The position numbers were made by a program, and so were the translations under genes. 10,860 bases of DNA from NCBI GenBank assembly GCA_026770615.1, contig MU631307.1, forward strand, positions 1,130,134-1,140,993, given 5' to 3'. This DNA is from Pavlovales sp. CCMP2436 (Eukaryota > Haptophyta > Pavlovophyceae > Pavlovales). The notes beneath the pieces were generated by a model that had not been told where the DNA came from, did no database searches, and worked only from the letters and a program-made list of their open reading frames with translations. Below, piece after piece: positions 1 to 7,664 of the stretch. Positions within the stretch are counted from its first letter, which is position 1, and each line of letters opens with the position of its first letter.

Positions 1-68
<68 letters not shown>
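1..68. other. Poly-G run at window start
   Basis: The first 68 bases are all G. With the G-rich stretch at the other end of the window this looks like a sequencing or assembly artefact at a contig edge. A genuine homopolymer cannot be excluded from sequence alone. Confidence 0.8.
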
Positions 69-70
<2 letters not shown>

Positions 71-136
71 ATAGTATATATTTAGAAATTGACTTATACT
101 TGAAACACTGCCAGTCCAAACCCCCTTCATTAATAT

Positions 137-222
137 ATTCAGAAAAGTCAGACGCCAGCTTGAATCCCTATTAGTAATATATTACTGGTAGGGATTCAAG
201 CTGGCGTCTGACTGTTCTGAAT
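137..222. repeat. Near-perfect 86-bp palindrome (hairpin)
   Basis: A 24-bp perfect inverted repeat (147-170 with 189-212, arm starting GTCAGACGCCAGCTTGAATC) surrounds an 18-bp centre that is itself palindromic. Outer 8-bp arms ATTCAGAA and TTCTGAAT extend the stem after a 2-nt mismatch. The same arm occurs once as a half-copy at 9772-9802. It is probably a foldback or MITE-like remnant. A structured RNA is possible but nothing specific supports one. Confidence 0.85.
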
Positions 223-323
223 GTATGTATATATATTACAAGTAATATAATATTAATATTAGCGGTTTAGCATGGTTCAACAGGTGGTGCGTCAGACATG
301 CTTCTCCTCAGAGGGCGGGGCGC

Positions 324-563
324 ATGCTCCGAGCCCTCCGGGAGCGACGTTCTCCATCGTTCTTATCGCTCAGGTTCATATCGCCGATGTTGGGATCTAA
401 TTCTCGCAGGCGGGGTGCAGCCCCTCACTCTTCTCGCCCTGCAGCCCCTCAACCCGAGCGGTGGACAGAACAGCCGTCTGACCACTTGCTTACCGACCTA
501 TATCCGTCACCAAAAAAACCCCTAAGGTTTCGAAGCCCCAGTACGACCATGGACCCGTTTTAA
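324..563 (+). CDS. Possible small ORF or terminal-exon remnant, unrecognised
   Basis: A 79-codon open frame lies in the only GC-rich stretch of the left flank. Its second half (residues about 38-79) is rich in Pro, Arg and Ser and has no domain I recognise. No convincing splice sites or Kozak context were seen, and an overlapping frame is also open, so it may be chance or the end of a gene whose start lies off the contig. Confidence 0.15.
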   Translation: MLRALRERRSPSFLSLRFISPMLGSNSRRRGAAPHSSRPAAPQPERWTEQPSDHLLTDLYPSPKKPLRFRSPSTTMDPF

Positions 564-614
564 ATTTGGGCGAGTTGCTCGGGAGTGCGGGTCTGCCACG
601 ACTTTTTTTTATAA

Positions 615-642
615 TAGTTCTTTTTACGTCCCCGACTTGCTA
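615..642 (+). repeat. 28-bp direct repeat, copy 1
   Basis: These 28 bases (starting TAGTTCTTTTTACGTCCCCG) recur exactly at 1288-1315, 673 bp away. After both copies the sequence ACAACCC follows within a few bases. The pair brackets the two MITE copies at 662-1013. Confidence 0.8.
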
Positions 643-661
643 CAACCCTAAACATCTTGGA

Positions 662-820
662 TACAGGGAATCGCGGGCAATAAAAACGGCGCTTTATGAG
701 GCTTAGGCTGAGTTTACATACAAACAATGCTTAAATTTGCTTTAATTACATACAAGCAATGCAAAAAAAAAGGCTCAGTTTCTTAACACGACGGTTTCTT
801 ATTGCCCGCGATCCCCTGTA
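662..820. mobile_element. MITE, family 1, copy A
   Basis: This non-coding element has TIRs of about 22 bp: TACAGGGAATCGCGGGCAAT at the left and its complement, as ...ATTGCCCGCGATCCCCTGTA, at the right. It is bounded by TA at both ends. The interior is AT-rich with the motif ACATACAA-CAATGC repeated. It aligns along its length with copies B (844-1013) and C (9827-9964, inverted). The TA boundary and CAGGG tip are compatible with a Tc1/mariner-type origin, which is inference. Confidence 0.85.
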
Positions 821-843
821 CCCGACTCTGTTGGTCCAGCCGC

Positions 844-1013
844 TACAAGGGATCGCGGGCAATAAGAATGGCGCTTTGTGAGGCTGAGACTGAGTTCCTT
901 AGCAAATTACATACAGACAATGCTTAAATTCGCTTAAATTACATACAAGCAATCCAAAAAAAGAGGCTCAGTTTCTTAACACGACGGTTTCTTATTGCCC
1001 GCGATCCCCTGTA
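844..1013. mobile_element. MITE, family 1, copy B
   Basis: Second copy in the same orientation as copy A, separated from it by only 23 bp. Its ends are TACAAGGGATCGCGGGCAAT and ...ATTGCCCGCGATCCCCTGTA. It differs from copy A by small indels and scattered substitutions, so the two are independent insertions or an old tandem duplication rather than a recent one. Confidence 0.85.
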
Positions 1014-1428
1014 ACCCACTGGGGGCTTTAAGATACGTGGCGGAGTATTGAGTCAACCCGCCGCCTGAGACTAGACCAGGGGTTGGAGATTACCGCCCCC
1101 GGCAGTTAGGCGGCGCATTAGTGCACATCATTTTAAGCTTTTACCACTAATTCTGCAAATTTGTCCGACGCCTTACACCTCCAAAAGTTGCGCAGCATGA
1201 TTCGAGAAATTTTGAAGCCCTGAGAGCCCGCTGGGCCTCAACCAGAAAATCCAAAAAAAGTTTGCCGTTTTAGCCCGTAAACACCTGTAGTTCTTTTTAC
1301 GTCCCCGACTTGCTATGTACAACCCACGATATTGGCTTAACAACAATTAAAGAACTATTTTTAGTAGTTGGCTGATAGCAGACACATACGTAAACACTAT
1401 TTTTAGTACCTGTCTACTCAGAATTATC
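1014..1428. other. Intergenic stretch without a recognisable gene
   Basis: Mixed-composition sequence with stops in all frames. It holds the second copy of the 28-bp repeat (1288-1315) and two copies of an ACTATTTTTAGTA-type motif (about 1348-1362 and 1396-1410). I see no gene, RNA or clear regulatory site. Confidence 0.6.
1288..1315 (+). repeat. 28-bp direct repeat, copy 2
   Basis: Exact match to 615-642 in the same orientation. Confidence 0.8.
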
Positions 1429-2265
1429 GCTAAATTTCATAGGTTGTAGGACCGCCCAGGACATATTTCAAAAACCTAACGAAATGCGGGGCCGCGGCTC
1501 TGGCCGCCTCGGGTGGCGCCGCGGTGGTGGCCGTGGCGCGACAAGGAGCCGGCTAGCGGGGGTGGGTCCAGCTGCCCGCCGGCGGTCAACAACCTCAACC
1601 TGATTGCCGGGCCGCGCTCGCCGCGCTCGCCATCCTCTCGCGGCGCCTGGCCCGCCTACGATGCCGGATCCGCCTGGCGCCGCCGAGCCGCAGACGCGTC
1701 GAATGGGCTGCGCGCACCGCTATGGGGCCGCCCGAACGCTGCGCGCCGGTTGGGGCCTCGGCGTGGGCCCTACGAACACTCGCGCCGTGCGCACTGGCCC
1801 CGTCCGCCGTCCGCGCCAACCGCTCGGCCCGCCCGCGGCCGGACGCGTGGTTGGCGGTTATTTTGGTACCAAGCGGCTGGCGCGCGCGCAGCGGGCGATG
1901 GGCAGTCGCGCAGCCCCGCGCGCAGGGCCGGCAGCTTCGAATGCTTACTTAGGGCGATTGGCTCACCGGCGCCGAGCGCCGCCGATCACTTCCCGACGCA
2001 GCGCCCGGTGCTTCCCGGGCAGGTGTCAGAATACTACACGGGGGCACCTAGGAGCAGCGGTCGGCGGCGCGCGCAGCGGACGACGGGAAGTCTTCCGAAG
2101 TCGGTGGCGGCGCCGGCGGCTCCGGGGGTTGGCCCAGGGCGATTGGCGCGTCAGCGCCAAGCATGCTGAGCCTCCTTCCCGACGCAGCGCCGAGCGTGCT
2201 TCTAAGGTGCCAACGCCGCACACTCGGGCACTTCGGAGCAGTGCGAGCAGGCCTCGGACCCTCCC
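1429..2265 (+). repeat. Long inverted repeat, left arm (~837 bp)
   Basis: This GC-rich block matches the reverse complement of 7665-8503. From about 1604 to 2250 the arms are almost identical: I found two differences, one silent C/T near 2139 and one near 2221. The outer 170 bases (1429-1600) differ by several substitutions and small indels, and the inner edge fades over the last ~20 bases. Several overlapping frames stay open through the arm, as expected from high GC content. No domain is recognisable in any of them, so I do not call a protein. No target-site duplication is evident outside the arms. Confidence 0.95.
1881..2250 (+). repeat. Degenerate ~185-bp tandem repeat inside the left arm
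   Basis: Two diverged units (about 1881-2065 and 2066-2250) share the same ordered blocks: GCGCGCGCAGCGG, GGGCGATTGGC, CTTCCCGACGCAGCGCC, AGGTG and GGAGCAG. The right arm carries the same pair in inverse orientation. The GGGCGATTGGC block is a CCAAT box when read on the other strand. Confidence 0.6.
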
Positions 2266-2420
2266 CCCTTCCCCCCCTCTTGTTGCCCCCCTCGTTCCGC
2301 CCCCCTCCTTCACCCTCTTCGTTTCGCCCCCACCCCTCCTTTCGCCCCCCTGCCACCCTCTCCCCCCCCCCTTCTCTCTCTCCTTTCCTCTCCCCTCCCC
2401 TCTCCCCCCCTCCTCCCCGG
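2259..2420 (+). repeat. Polypyrimidine (C/T) tract
   Basis: About 160 bases are almost purely C and T, starting where homology between the inverted-repeat arms ends. Such homopurine/homopyrimidine DNA can adopt triplex structures and tends to mutate by slippage. No coding signal is visible. Confidence 0.85.
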
Positions 2421-2434
2421 GTGGGAACCTCTGT

Positions 2435-2934
2435 GTCATATATTCGGTAGCCCCTACACGGGGGGGGGATGGGATTATCCATCGGGCATCACCGGGAAAT
2501 GAGTGCCTGAGGTGGGGCATCACGGGGAATCACGGGGTACACTGCAACTAACATCTTAATGTATAATCTGAATTAAAATAATAAATATTAAATTGCAGGA
2601 GAATGGTGGCCGTGTCCACGATGCCGGAACGCAATGCAAGCATACGGCTGACGCACCACTGTGTCTTCATGATCTCGCCGGTGCTGACCGAGAACGGTGA
2701 GGCCGGCTAATGCCAGCGAGGCCGGTGCGGCGGGGAAACGTGCGCGCAGCGTTTTTATTAAACACCCCTTTCTAAAAAAAAAACGTCACCGTATCCTTAG
2801 GTCCCCGGGCACATCACACAAACCGAGGTGTGCTCCGCTTCGGGCATCACAGACGCAAATTTGGTCCCCAGGTGGGGCGTCGCGGAGATGCCCGATTGAA
2901 CCCCCCCCCGCGTAGGGGCTACCGAATATATGAC
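2435..2934. mobile_element. 500-bp TIR element (non-autonomous transposon)
   Basis: The ends are inverted repeats: GTCATATATTCGGTAGCCCC at 2435 and its complement ending at 2934, continuing through CTAC(A/G)C and a run of nine or more G. A further inverted block ATCGGGCATC lies just inside. Subterminal direct repeats of the type AGGTGGGGC(A/G)TC(A/G)CGG (about 2509 and 2870) and GGCATCAC-GGG look like transposase-binding clusters. The tip is compatible with a TA target duplication inside the TATA of each end, which is ambiguous. No transposase is present; an exon-like segment lies inside. Confidence 0.75.
2599..2696 (+). CDS. Exon-like coding segment inside the 500-bp element, unrecognised
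   Basis: An AT-rich leader ends in TTGCAG (acceptor), followed by a 98-nt GC3-rich stretch and then a strong donor G|GTGAGG at 2697. The frame from ATG 2603 reads MVAVSTMPERNASIRLTHHC and on to SPVLTENG. Its codon use resembles the other genes of the window, whereas the flanks are AT-rich. I recognise no family. It may be a host exon captured by the element or an exon of a gene into which elements inserted. Confidence 0.35.
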
Positions 2935-2939
2935 GCTAG

Positions 2940-3390
2940 CCGGTGGTCTTTGCGCTCTTCCGGCGCGCTGAGACGGGCTACGGGACTGCCGATGTGCTTG
3001 CTCTAGATGCAGCAATACAGCGAGAACAGTGAGGGTGCGTGGAGGCTGCGACATGCTGCAGGCCGCGCACTCTCTGCGCCGCCGCCCAGCCACCATCCTG
3101 CTTATGGACAGCTGGCTTCGGTTCGGCGGGGCGCGATGTGGCTGGGACTCTGCACGATATTGTCGAGGCGATGATCGTCGCGCATCAAAATCGCGAGCGC
3201 TCTTGTGCCACCGCTGCGCAATGCTTCGGCAACGGCACTTTCCCCAGTTTGAGCCCTCATACCAAGAAGAGCTATGCGTGACAACCATGCTCGCAAACGC
3301 CCCCAAGGAGGCAGCAGTGCCACCTGCGGTCAGTATAGATGCAACTTAATATATTGTGACAGCCGGAAGTCAGTACTTGCACGCGGCGCC
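2940..3390 (+). pseudogene. Fragmented plus-strand coding region, unrecognised
   Basis: Right after the 500-bp element, 2943-3029 reads VVFALFRRAETGYGTADVLA onward with G/C-rich third positions, then reaches a TGA overlapping a possible donor (A|GTGAGG at 3029). From about 3139 to 3281 another frame gives a coding-like stretch (DVAGTLHDIVEAMIVAHQ). From about 3235 to 3349 a third frame continues (FPQFEPSYQEELCVTTMLAN) and ends in TAA. A strong donor GTAAGT begins at 3391. This pattern fits a decayed or intron-split gene. No domain is recognisable and the exon joins are guesses. Confidence 0.3.
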
Positions 3391-3422
3391 TGTAAGTTAA
3401 TTAGCCACACGCCGCCCATGAT

Positions 3423-3450
3423 GGCTATGGCTCAGGTCACCCCCGGTCAG
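3423..3450 (+). repeat. Left terminal inverted repeat of the 3.9-kb transposon
   Basis: 28 bp, matching the complement of 7306-7333 at 27 positions. TGAT lies directly outside it at 3419-3422. Confidence 0.88.
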
Positions 3451-3866
3451 GGGAAGACAATCGTAAAATGTTTTACGAAGACAAACGCGAAAATTGGCCA
3501 GGATTTCTGAACTAAATCGCGATTTGTGTATTCGGTTTTATTTTTTAGATATTATCGGCTCCCAACAACTTACTTGCTCTAATTAAATTACATATGGAAA
3601 AGTGTTAAAAATTAAATTCGATCATGCAAACTTTCAACTTGCGCCGCGTGCGGGCGCTCCAGCAGCGACCATCACCACAGAGTGGCGAGGATCTCGCCGT
3701 GCGCCTTGCGGGGGAGCTCCTAGATCGTCGGTGCCTCGGGTGCGGGCGGCTGCACGCCCGACCGGTGCGCCCGACTGACGACAAGCGGCCGACCAACGGG
3801 CGGGACCACGTTGAGCTTCACGTTGACCGCGCGCACCTCGGTCGCGTTGAGGACAAAGCGGGCATC

Positions 3867-4146
3867 GGGGTCGTTGCCGGCAGCCACAGAGTCCCACTCG
3901 ACAAAATGCATGCCCTCGGGGTCTGCAGCGTGGCGGTCAAACCACTTGACCGCGAGCGCGGTGTCGCCCTTGGTGAAGGTGGTCTGCTCGAGCTTGCCGC
4001 CGCCGTGGGGTCGTTGCCGGCAGCCACAGAGTCCCACTCGACAAAATGCATGCCCTCGGGATCGGCATCGTGGCGGTCAAACCACTTGACCGCGAGCGCG
4101 GTGTCGCCCTTGGTGAAGGTGGTCTGCTCGAGCTTGCCGCCGCCGT
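3867..4146. repeat. 140-bp tandem duplication in the transposase-like gene
   Basis: 3867-4006 and 4007-4146 are adjacent direct copies that differ at only three clustered positions (3921/4061, 3924/4064, 3928/4068). The unit encodes the HGGGKLEQTTFTKG...DSVAAGNDP segment. Because 140 is not a multiple of three, the second reading of the unit is out of frame, and the original C-terminus (GNDPDARFVLNATEVRAVNV onward) continues only in another frame. Confidence 0.95.
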
Positions 4147-5230
4147 GTGTGAACTCCTTGATGATGCACGAGCCGTCGCCTGCGTCGGCACCCTGCCCAA
4201 TCCAGTACCGATTCCCTGCCCCCCGCCCGCGTCCACCCTCGCGCGCTTGCGCGACCACCCATTCTCCTGGCCGCAGCTTCGTCGCGAATCTGTTGCCCGC
4301 CGCCTGCGCGGTCGTGCGCGTCTTCTGCACTGTGCGCGCGTCGATCTGATACAGCTCCTGCACGACCCACTCGCACATCGACCGTCCGCAGCCTACGGCG
4401 GGGCTCGGGCACGTCGAGCCCATGCCCTCAGCGCACACGCAATCCCAGCAGCACTCGCACCAGCAGCCGAAAGTGCGCGCCGCGATCAACTTCTCCATCA
4501 GCGCCAGGTACTCGTATGTGCCCGAGATGCCATCCGCGCCGCTGAACTTGCTCGCTGCACCGCGCTGCCGCTCGGTCTCGATCGTCTAGCGCGGCGAGTG
4601 CACGATCTTGATCTCGCTGACGACCTTGGACTCGTGCGACTAAGTCCACGCCGACGACATGAAATGCTTCGCGAGATGCTCGTGCGCCTCCAGGTCAGTC
4701 GTGATCTTGCCCGACTCCGTTAGGGCACTGCCATTGGTGATGGCGCTGAGCACGCAACGCTTGAGCACTGCGCCCAGCCCGTCCCATACGCCCTTGCCAT
4801 GGCCCGGCGCTCCGAAGCGGACGAGCACCATCCGGAGCCACTCGAAGATGTTGCGCGTGTGCGACCAACAGAACAACATGCGGGTCGACTTGAAGTGCGT
4901 CGCGTTGTCCGAGTGCACGCCGATCGTGTGGAAGTGCTCGGTGCTGTCGTACGCGGCGTGCACGTCGACGATCACCTTGTTAATGAAATGCTGTGAAGCT
5001 GCGCCGTCGTGGTGATTGTCGTTGGTGATGCAGCCGTAGGCGATCGTTTTAATAGAGCGGTGGCGCAGCAGGTGGCGTTGCACCTCAACGCGCTCACCGT
5101 TGGGCTTCTCGACCGTGTAGATCCCGCCCTCACCGAGTGCTGCGGCCGCGGAGAAGACCTTGGCGAAGTAGGCGCCCTTCGGGATGGGCATGGACTCTGC
5201 TACAGAGTCCCTCCCTGGCTCGACGATTAC

Positions 5231-5383
5231 CTGCATCGCACAAGGGAGGCGGCGGGGGGCGGGGGGGGGGCGAGAGAGGGGAAACAGTCAGAGCAGACAG
5301 CCACGATCTACCTGCCGACAGTGTTGTATTCAGGGCGTGCGGCGGCGGCGGGGGGCGGCGGCGCGTGGCGGGGCTGCGCCTAC
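5231..5383 (-). other. Intron 2 of the transposase-like gene
   Basis: The donor GATGAG|GTAGGC is at 5383 and the acceptor GATGCAG|GTA at 5231, giving a 153-nt phase-0 intron that joins KVGDE to VIVEPG. It contains low-complexity GGC/G-rich sequence (plus strand 5245-5275 and 5340-5370). Confidence 0.75.
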
Positions 5384-5978
5384 CTCATCGCCCACCTTGA
5401 TGAGGCCCGAGCGGTCGACCCACGCGGCGGTACAGAGGAAGCGCATGATTGCAAAAAACAGACTGAACTGCTTGGTGGTCCAGTATCAGACTGGATCTCG
5501 CGTTGGCCGACGAGGGTGCAGTTCTCGGACCAGTCGACGTCTAGGATGAGCCAGCCTGGCGCAAGCAGCTCGTGGAGCTGATGGGATCCGCGCTTGAGCT
5601 CCGAGAGGATCCGTCGGTGCTCAACGAACTTGCGCGCTGGCAGCTGTTCAAATTCGTCGAAGAAATCCACGAGTGTGGCCGTCCTCTGTTGGCGCATCGG
5701 CTCTTTGTCCGTCGACGGAGTTGGGTCCCCGTCGCCGTCCCCGTCCCATGGTGCGGCGGGTGATTCGGACGAGGTGCTTGTGTACGTGTCCCACTTGATC
5801 TGCATGGACCACTCGGGAGCCGCATCTGTGCGCATATGGCCGTCGTTGTCTACGATGTGCACCCGCAGCCCATCGTTAGGGCTGCTCCAAAGTGCTCCAA
5901 ATCCGCAGCTTGAACAGTGTCGTTGACGCAGGCCTCGGCCGCCTCCGCAACGCACACGCCGCACACGAGATAGTCGGC

Positions 5979-6215
5979 CTGATCAATTCAAACAAAATAA
6001 ATAAGAAGTATACTATAAAAAAAATGATATTAATAATAACAATAATAAGAGAAAAAATGAGATATATATATATATATATAGATAGAAGTATACTAATAGC
6101 AACAGTAATGTAATAAGTGATACACACCGTAGATACCGCAACTAATAATATCTAATATAATAGTAGTCAGAAATCCCCCCCCACCCACCCCCCACATTCA
6201 TAAATAGGAGATTAC
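5979..6215 (-). other. Intron 1 of the transposase-like gene
   Basis: The donor GAGCAG|GTAATC is at 6215 and the acceptor GATCAG|GCC at 5979. The 237-nt intron is strongly AT-rich, with a (TA)n run at 6061-6080 and a C/A-rich tract at 6175-6195 on the plus strand. It contrasts sharply with the GC-rich exons on both sides, and its phase-0 junction joins KREQ to ADYLVC. Confidence 0.7.
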
Positions 6216-7305
6216 CTGCTCGCGCTTGGACTCGAGCCTGCAGAATTCGAGCAGGCTGCTTACTTTGCTCGTGTAGTTTGACCAAGCACTGCCAAGCGAG
6301 GCAGCTGGCGCGTCAGCCACTAGCTGCGCGCTCGGGCACGAGCGCCTCGAGCCTCCCGAGGACTCGCTCGCCGACGCCGAACGCAGACACAGCACCGACG
6401 ATGAGATCGGCAACGCACTCAGCAGAGCCGGCAGCGTGATGACGCAGTGATGCGAGCACACCCCTGCGCGCGTGGTTAAGCGCAACTCTGCGCTACCGCG
6501 CAGTGAATGCGTTGCCGTTGTCTGCCTCGATCGGCACCTGAGCGCGCGCGATGAAGATTTGTTCTTGCCGAGTGAACTCGCGCAGGTCCCACGTCGTCCA
6601 GTTGCCGTCTGCATCATTATCAGTGCGCCCGTGCTTCGCCTCTACGGCCTCGGGCGCGCTGTGCGCCCGTCACAGCGGCAGAGGCCCGGTCTCGGCCGGC
6701 TCCGAGCGCGCGCGCGACAAGCGCGGCAGCAGCTCGGGCGGCACCGGCCCGGGTGGCGCAGGCTCGGGCTCGAGCTATACCCGGCAGCGATGCGTTGCGA
6801 GCAGCTCGTTGACGAGGTGCACGATCGCATGCTGCAGCGACGGACGCGTAGTCGAGGTATTGCGCTTGAGCTGCATCCGCTTCTTTGGGTCCACCATCCT
6901 GCAGCAGCCGAGCGACACCTGGACGTACTCGCGCGCGCCTGCGCTCCCCCCCGTCTCCGCGGAGAAGACATTGTCCCCCTTGCGCAAGCGCACCAGGAGG
7001 TCATCAACGCCTGTGCCGACGAGCTCTTCGAGCGACTCCGGCCAGCGGAGCGACATCGCGGCGCCGCCCATGCTGCAAGTCTGGAGCGATTCAGAGCAAA
7101 ATAGGGTTTTAAAAACGGTTCGAAACATGTTTAAAATCAGCGCGCGTTAGTTATTGATCTCTGGCTCGCCCATGAAGACTTGAAGATATTATGAAAAATT
7201 CATAAAATAGAGCTCGTTAAGCCCGACCAATAATCACTTCAAATTTCGGCGTAGCCCGTCAGGAATGCTCTCATCTCGGTAAGATGGTCTTCGCTCATTT
7301 GAGAG

Positions 7306-7333
7306 CTGACCGGAGGTGACCTGAGCCATAGCC
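7306..7333 (-). repeat. Right terminal inverted repeat of the 3.9-kb transposon
   Basis: Complementary to 3423-3450 with a single C/T difference. TGAT lies directly outside it at 7334-7337. Confidence 0.88.
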
Positions 7334-7337
7334 TGAT

Positions 7338-7466
7338 CACAGTCAGAGCCTAAGGGCAAGGCTAAAGAATCAAGTTTTAGTAACTATTGAATAACTTAGC
7401 GTTAATAACTAGATTTATTTAATATTTATTGGTACTTAAATTTTAGTGAGTAGCTTTACTATCTAG
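7338..7466 (+). other. AT-rich spacer right of the transposon, possible intron end
   Basis: This AT-rich sequence of about 130 bp ends in ...CTTTACTATCTAG at 7466, a plausible 3' splice site. A strong donor GTAAGT lies at 3391 on the other side of the transposon. Without the transposon the two would define an intron of about 165 nt. Confidence 0.35.
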
Positions 7467-7632
7467 TGGCGGCGCCCTCGATCTACAAGGAACATCGACT
7501 CGATCTGCATTGAAGAGGGCCTGGACGAACTACACGCGGCCTGCTTCTCTGTGGACCGATGTATCAATCGGAGCTGTGCCGGGCGGCAGCGGTGGATGCC
7601 TTTGCGCCGGATGGTGTGCAACGCGCCGGATG
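7467..7632 (+). CDS. Exon-like coding segment, unrecognised
   Basis: This 166-nt segment lies between a TATCTAG acceptor-like site and the donor ATG|GTATGT at 7633. One frame reads NIDSICIEEGLDELHAACFS and on to VDRCINRSCAG, with mostly G/C third positions. A second frame is also open but has poorer codon use. I do not recognise the protein. It lies 32 bp before the right arm of the long inverted repeat. Confidence 0.3.
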
Positions 7633-7664
7633 GTATGTTAGTTTCTAGTTGAACGTCCGTCCCC

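Larger units (their letters stand above)
3720..7128 (-). pseudogene. Degenerate transposase-like gene (RNase H-fold, DDE type)
   Basis: Read from 7128 (or the nearby Met at 7071) down to a TAG at 3720, the gene shows three exons: about 7128-6216, 5978-5384 and 5230-3720. The second exon carries a Cys-rich start (DYLVCGVCVAEA), a KWDTY stretch and LDVDWSENC followed by EIQSD. The third has NDNHHDGAASQHFI, VHSDNATHF and APGHGKGVWDGLGAVLKR, then a Cys-rich tail (CWCECCWDCVC). The D-containing blocks DVDWSEN and HSDN are plausible catalytic acidic positions. From memory, this motif order (DF/W-EN, EIQS, HD, SD..., HGKG..DG.G..KR) recurs in uncharacterised transposase-like proteins of animals and protists; I cannot give a family name. 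The frame is broken by TAG codons at 6777, 6495, 4642 and 4588 (first base, minus strand), by frameshifts near 6650, 6330, 5880 and 5486, and by a 140-bp tandem duplication, so no intact protein is expected. Confidence 0.75.
3423..7333 (-). mobile_element. DDE-type DNA transposon, ~3.9 kb, with TIRs and 4-bp TSD
   Basis: The left end (3423-3450) and right end (7306-7333, reverse complement) are 28-bp inverted repeats with one mismatch, beginning GGCTATGGCTCAGGTCACC. The base blocks immediately outside both ends are TGAT (3419-3422 and 7334-7337), a 4-bp target-site duplication. Inside is one degenerate transposase-like gene on the minus strand (3720-7128), plus short non-coding ends. A perfect small palindrome (3461-3478) lies just inside the left TIR. 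I cannot name the superfamily. Sola and some other groups make 4-bp duplications, so Sola is a candidate only. Confidence 0.85.

Noticed and set aside
1513..2551. Long overlapping open frames (up to 315 codons) in the left inverted-repeat arm, duplicated in the right arm
   Set aside because: Several frames on both strands are open at once, all Arg/Ala/Pro/Gly-rich with no domain. This is what about 70% GC sequence gives by chance. Their conservation between the arms only reflects near-identity of the DNA.
3624..4723. Plus-strand open frames of 218-241 codons opposite the transposase-like gene
   Set aside because: They are shadows of the minus-strand exons, which carry the recognisable motifs and splice sites.
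6221..6340. TGA near 6325 as a fifth internal stop in the transposase-like gene
   Set aside because: A neighbouring frame (SLGSAWSNYTSKVSSLLEFC) continues better into the intron-1 donor, so a frameshift explains the region without counting this TGA as a stop in the true frame.
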